Part shown: piece after piece, positions 6,083 to 6,997 of the stretch
Layout: each line of letters starts with the position of its first letter
How positions within the stretch are numbered: position 1 is the stretch's first letter
Assembly: GCA_003158895.1 (NCBI GenBank)
Contig: PMLO01000152.1
Coordinates: 13,215-20,211 of the forward strand
Direction of reading: 5' to 3'
From: Propionibacteriaceae bacterium
Lineage (GTDB): Bacteria; Actinomycetota; Actinomycetes; Propionibacteriales; Propionibacteriaceae
Length of the DNA: 6,997 nt
The notes under the pieces: model-generated
Told to the model about the DNA's origin: nothing
The model's input: the letters and a program-made list of their open reading frames with translations, nothing else
The model's database searches: none
Position numbers and translations under genes: made by a program

Positions 6083-6088
6083 GGCAGC

Positions 6089-6751
6089 GTGAGTCCCACA
6101 GCCGCCGCGATCTCCGGCAAGCACGCCCCCAAGCCCTCTGCATGGGCCCACACGGAGGACTACGTCCCCGAATCTCCAGCAGGCATCGCCGCGCGTGCCG
6201 CAGCAGGAGACCTCGGCCTCGTCTCGCCGAGCCGTGGCGCCGCGCAGACCCTCACATTCCTTGCCCGCGTGCTCGACGCCAAGGCCGTCGTCGAGATCGG
6301 TACAGGCGCCGGTGTGGCCTCCCTCGCCCTGTTGGAGGGCATGCACCCGGACGGCGTCCTCACGACGATCGACGCCGAGTCCGAGTACCAGAACGTGGCG
6401 CGCCGGATCATCGCCGGCACCGGCATCCGCGCGCAGCGGCTCCGTACGATCGCCGGTGCCTCGCTCACCGTCCTCCCCAAGCTCAGCGACGGCGCGTACG
6501 ACATCGTGCTGATCGCCGGGGATGCGTTGGACGCCCATGAGCACCTCGAGCAGGCGATCCGGCTGCTGCGCCACGGCGGCGTCCTCGTGCTGTCGCACGC
6601 GATGCTCGGCGGCACGGTGGCCGACCCCACGAACGAGGACGACGAGACGCTCATCACGCGCGACGTGCTCGAGGCTGTCGCGAGCATGGAGGACCTGACT
6701 CCGGTCTTCCTGCCCGTCGGTGACGGCATCCTGGCTGCGGTCAAGCACTGA
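6089..6751 (+). CDS. SAM-dependent O-methyltransferase family protein with altered metal-site residues
   Basis: This 220-residue class I methyltransferase belongs to the COMT-like family 3. SAM-binding motif I is VVEIGTGAG (67-75) and an acidic ribose-binding residue follows in TTIDAE (D95). The later segments that in catechol and caffeoyl-CoA methyltransferases carry the metal ligands are changed: IAGDALD (142-148) stands where FIDADK is usual, and LSH (168-170) where a DN pair is usual. The substrate is unknown. From memory, the relative beside sigE in mycobacteria (Rv1220c) is of similar length and ends with a similar GDG-LAAV stretch, as here (211-218). The frame is open far upstream, but the GTG at 6089 is chosen for its -10 hexamer, the family length and the divergent gene. 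It converges with glgC, leaving 21 bp between the stops. Confidence 0.87.
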   Translation: MSPTAAAISGKHAPKPSAWAHTEDYVPESPAGIAARAAAGDLGLVSPSRGAAQTLTFLARVLDAKAVVEIGTGAGVASLALLEGMHPDGVLTTIDAESEYQNVARRIIAGTGIRAQRLRTIAGASLTVLPKLSDGAYDIVLIAGDALDAHEHLEQAIRLLRHGGVLVLSHAMLGGTVADPTNEDDETLITRDVLEAVASMEDLTPVFLPVGDGILAAVKH

Positions 6752-6772
6752 CCACAGCCCTGCGGCGCTGCC

Positions 6773-6997
6773 TCAGTCCTGGCTGATCTTCGTGTTCTTC
6801 GGCACGACCGTGACGCCCTGGTCGGACACGTAGAACCCGCGCGCCAGGTCGTGGTCGTGGTTCACGCCGACCTCGACACCCTCCGGCACGATGACGTTCT
6901 TGTCGAGGATGGCTCGACGGATCACGGCGTTGCGGCCCACCCGGCTGCCCGAGTAGATGACCGACTCCTCGATCTTGGCCCACTTCTCGATGAGCAC
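6773..6997 (-). CDS. glgC: Glucose-1-phosphate adenylyltransferase, C-terminal end (5' part outside the window)
   Basis: Only the last 74 codons are present and the frame runs off the right edge. The enzyme makes ADP-glucose for glycogen and related alpha-glucans. This part is the C-terminal left-handed beta-helix, with hexapeptide-type repeats (SVIYSGSRVGRNAVIRRAIL) and then the typical GlgC end: LDKNVIVPEG, a D-ARGFYVS turn and a GVTVVPK strand. The catalytic nucleotidyltransferase domain is not in the window, so activity cannot be judged. Next to the small methyltransferase, this fits the actinobacterial glgC-methyltransferase neighbourhood. The identification rests on the tail motif alone but is fairly specific. 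Confidence 0.82.
   Translation of the reverse strand: MLIEKWAKIEESVIYSGSRVGRNAVIRRAILDKNVIVPEGVEVGVNHDHDLARGFYVSDQGVTVVPKNTKISQD

Noticed and set aside
5657..6088. In-frame upstream extension of the O-methyltransferase (frame open from 5657)
   Set aside because: It would run antisense through the biotin carrier and into dapA, adds about 144 residues of no recognisable domain, and ignores the -10 hexamer next to 6089.
4891..6088. Hidden sigma factor, anti-sigma factor or HtrA protease expected between tatB and the methyltransferase
   Set aside because: The stretch is fully taken up by dapA and the biotin carrier. No frame shows sigma-region or trypsin-like motifs.
6755..6770. Possible bidirectional terminator between the methyltransferase and glgC
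   Set aside because: The best fold is a 4-bp stem (CAGC/GCTG) with an inner mismatch and one more pair, and no U-tract. It is too weak to call.

Overview
The window is ordinary, gene-dense chromosome from a high-GC Gram-positive bacterium (Actinomycetota). The signs are strong G/C bias at third codon positions, frequent GTG starts, short intergenic gaps, and proteins of clearly actinobacterial type. Among these are a 73-residue single-domain biotin carrier like mycobacterial TB7.3, a soluble PRC-MgtE_N-CBS protein paired with a DUF1003 membrane protein, and a small O-methyltransferase beside glgC. A member of the Nocardioidaceae or a relative is a reasonable guess, but the sequence alone does not prove it. 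I see no RNA genes, CRISPR arrays, insertion sequences or phage genes.

Layout. Plus strand: the 3' part of a CitE/HpcH-type CoA-ester lyase (1-552), then a tightly packed run of an MgtE_N/CBS protein (622-1896), a DUF1003 membrane protein (1889-2422) and a short-chain dehydrogenase (2419-3273). This run is followed at once by the Fe-S carrier ATPase Mrp (3283-4449). Minus strand, convergent with Mrp and only 3 bp away: tatB (4890-4453). Upstream of tatB is a two-gene unit of the biotin carrier (6049-5828) and dapA (5826-4945). Divergent from that unit on the plus strand is an O-methyltransferase (6089-6751), which converges on the 3' end of glgC (6997-6773).

From memory, the backbone glgC / O-methyltransferase / tatB / mrp / DUF1003 / MgtE_N-CBS is a conserved actinobacterial neighbourhood. 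In Mycobacterium tuberculosis it runs from about Rv1213 to Rv1232c. There sigE, its anti-sigma factor and the HtrA-like protease lie between the methyltransferase and tatB. Here that place is taken by the biotin carrier and dapA.

Expression signals are unusually legible. Five genes that appear to head transcripts (622, 3283, 4890 minus, 6049 minus, 6089) each have a TAnnnT-type -10 hexamer 6 or 7 nt before the start codon and no Shine-Dalgarno sequence, which is the layout of leaderless mRNAs. The internal operon genes (1889, 2419, 5826 minus) instead overlap or nearly touch the previous stop codon and have good Shine-Dalgarno motifs. No convincing new multi-gene system is visible. The best leads are the leaderless/SD split, the divergent promoter at 6050-6088, the biotin carrier-dapA cassette, and two enzymes whose usual active-site residues are missing.
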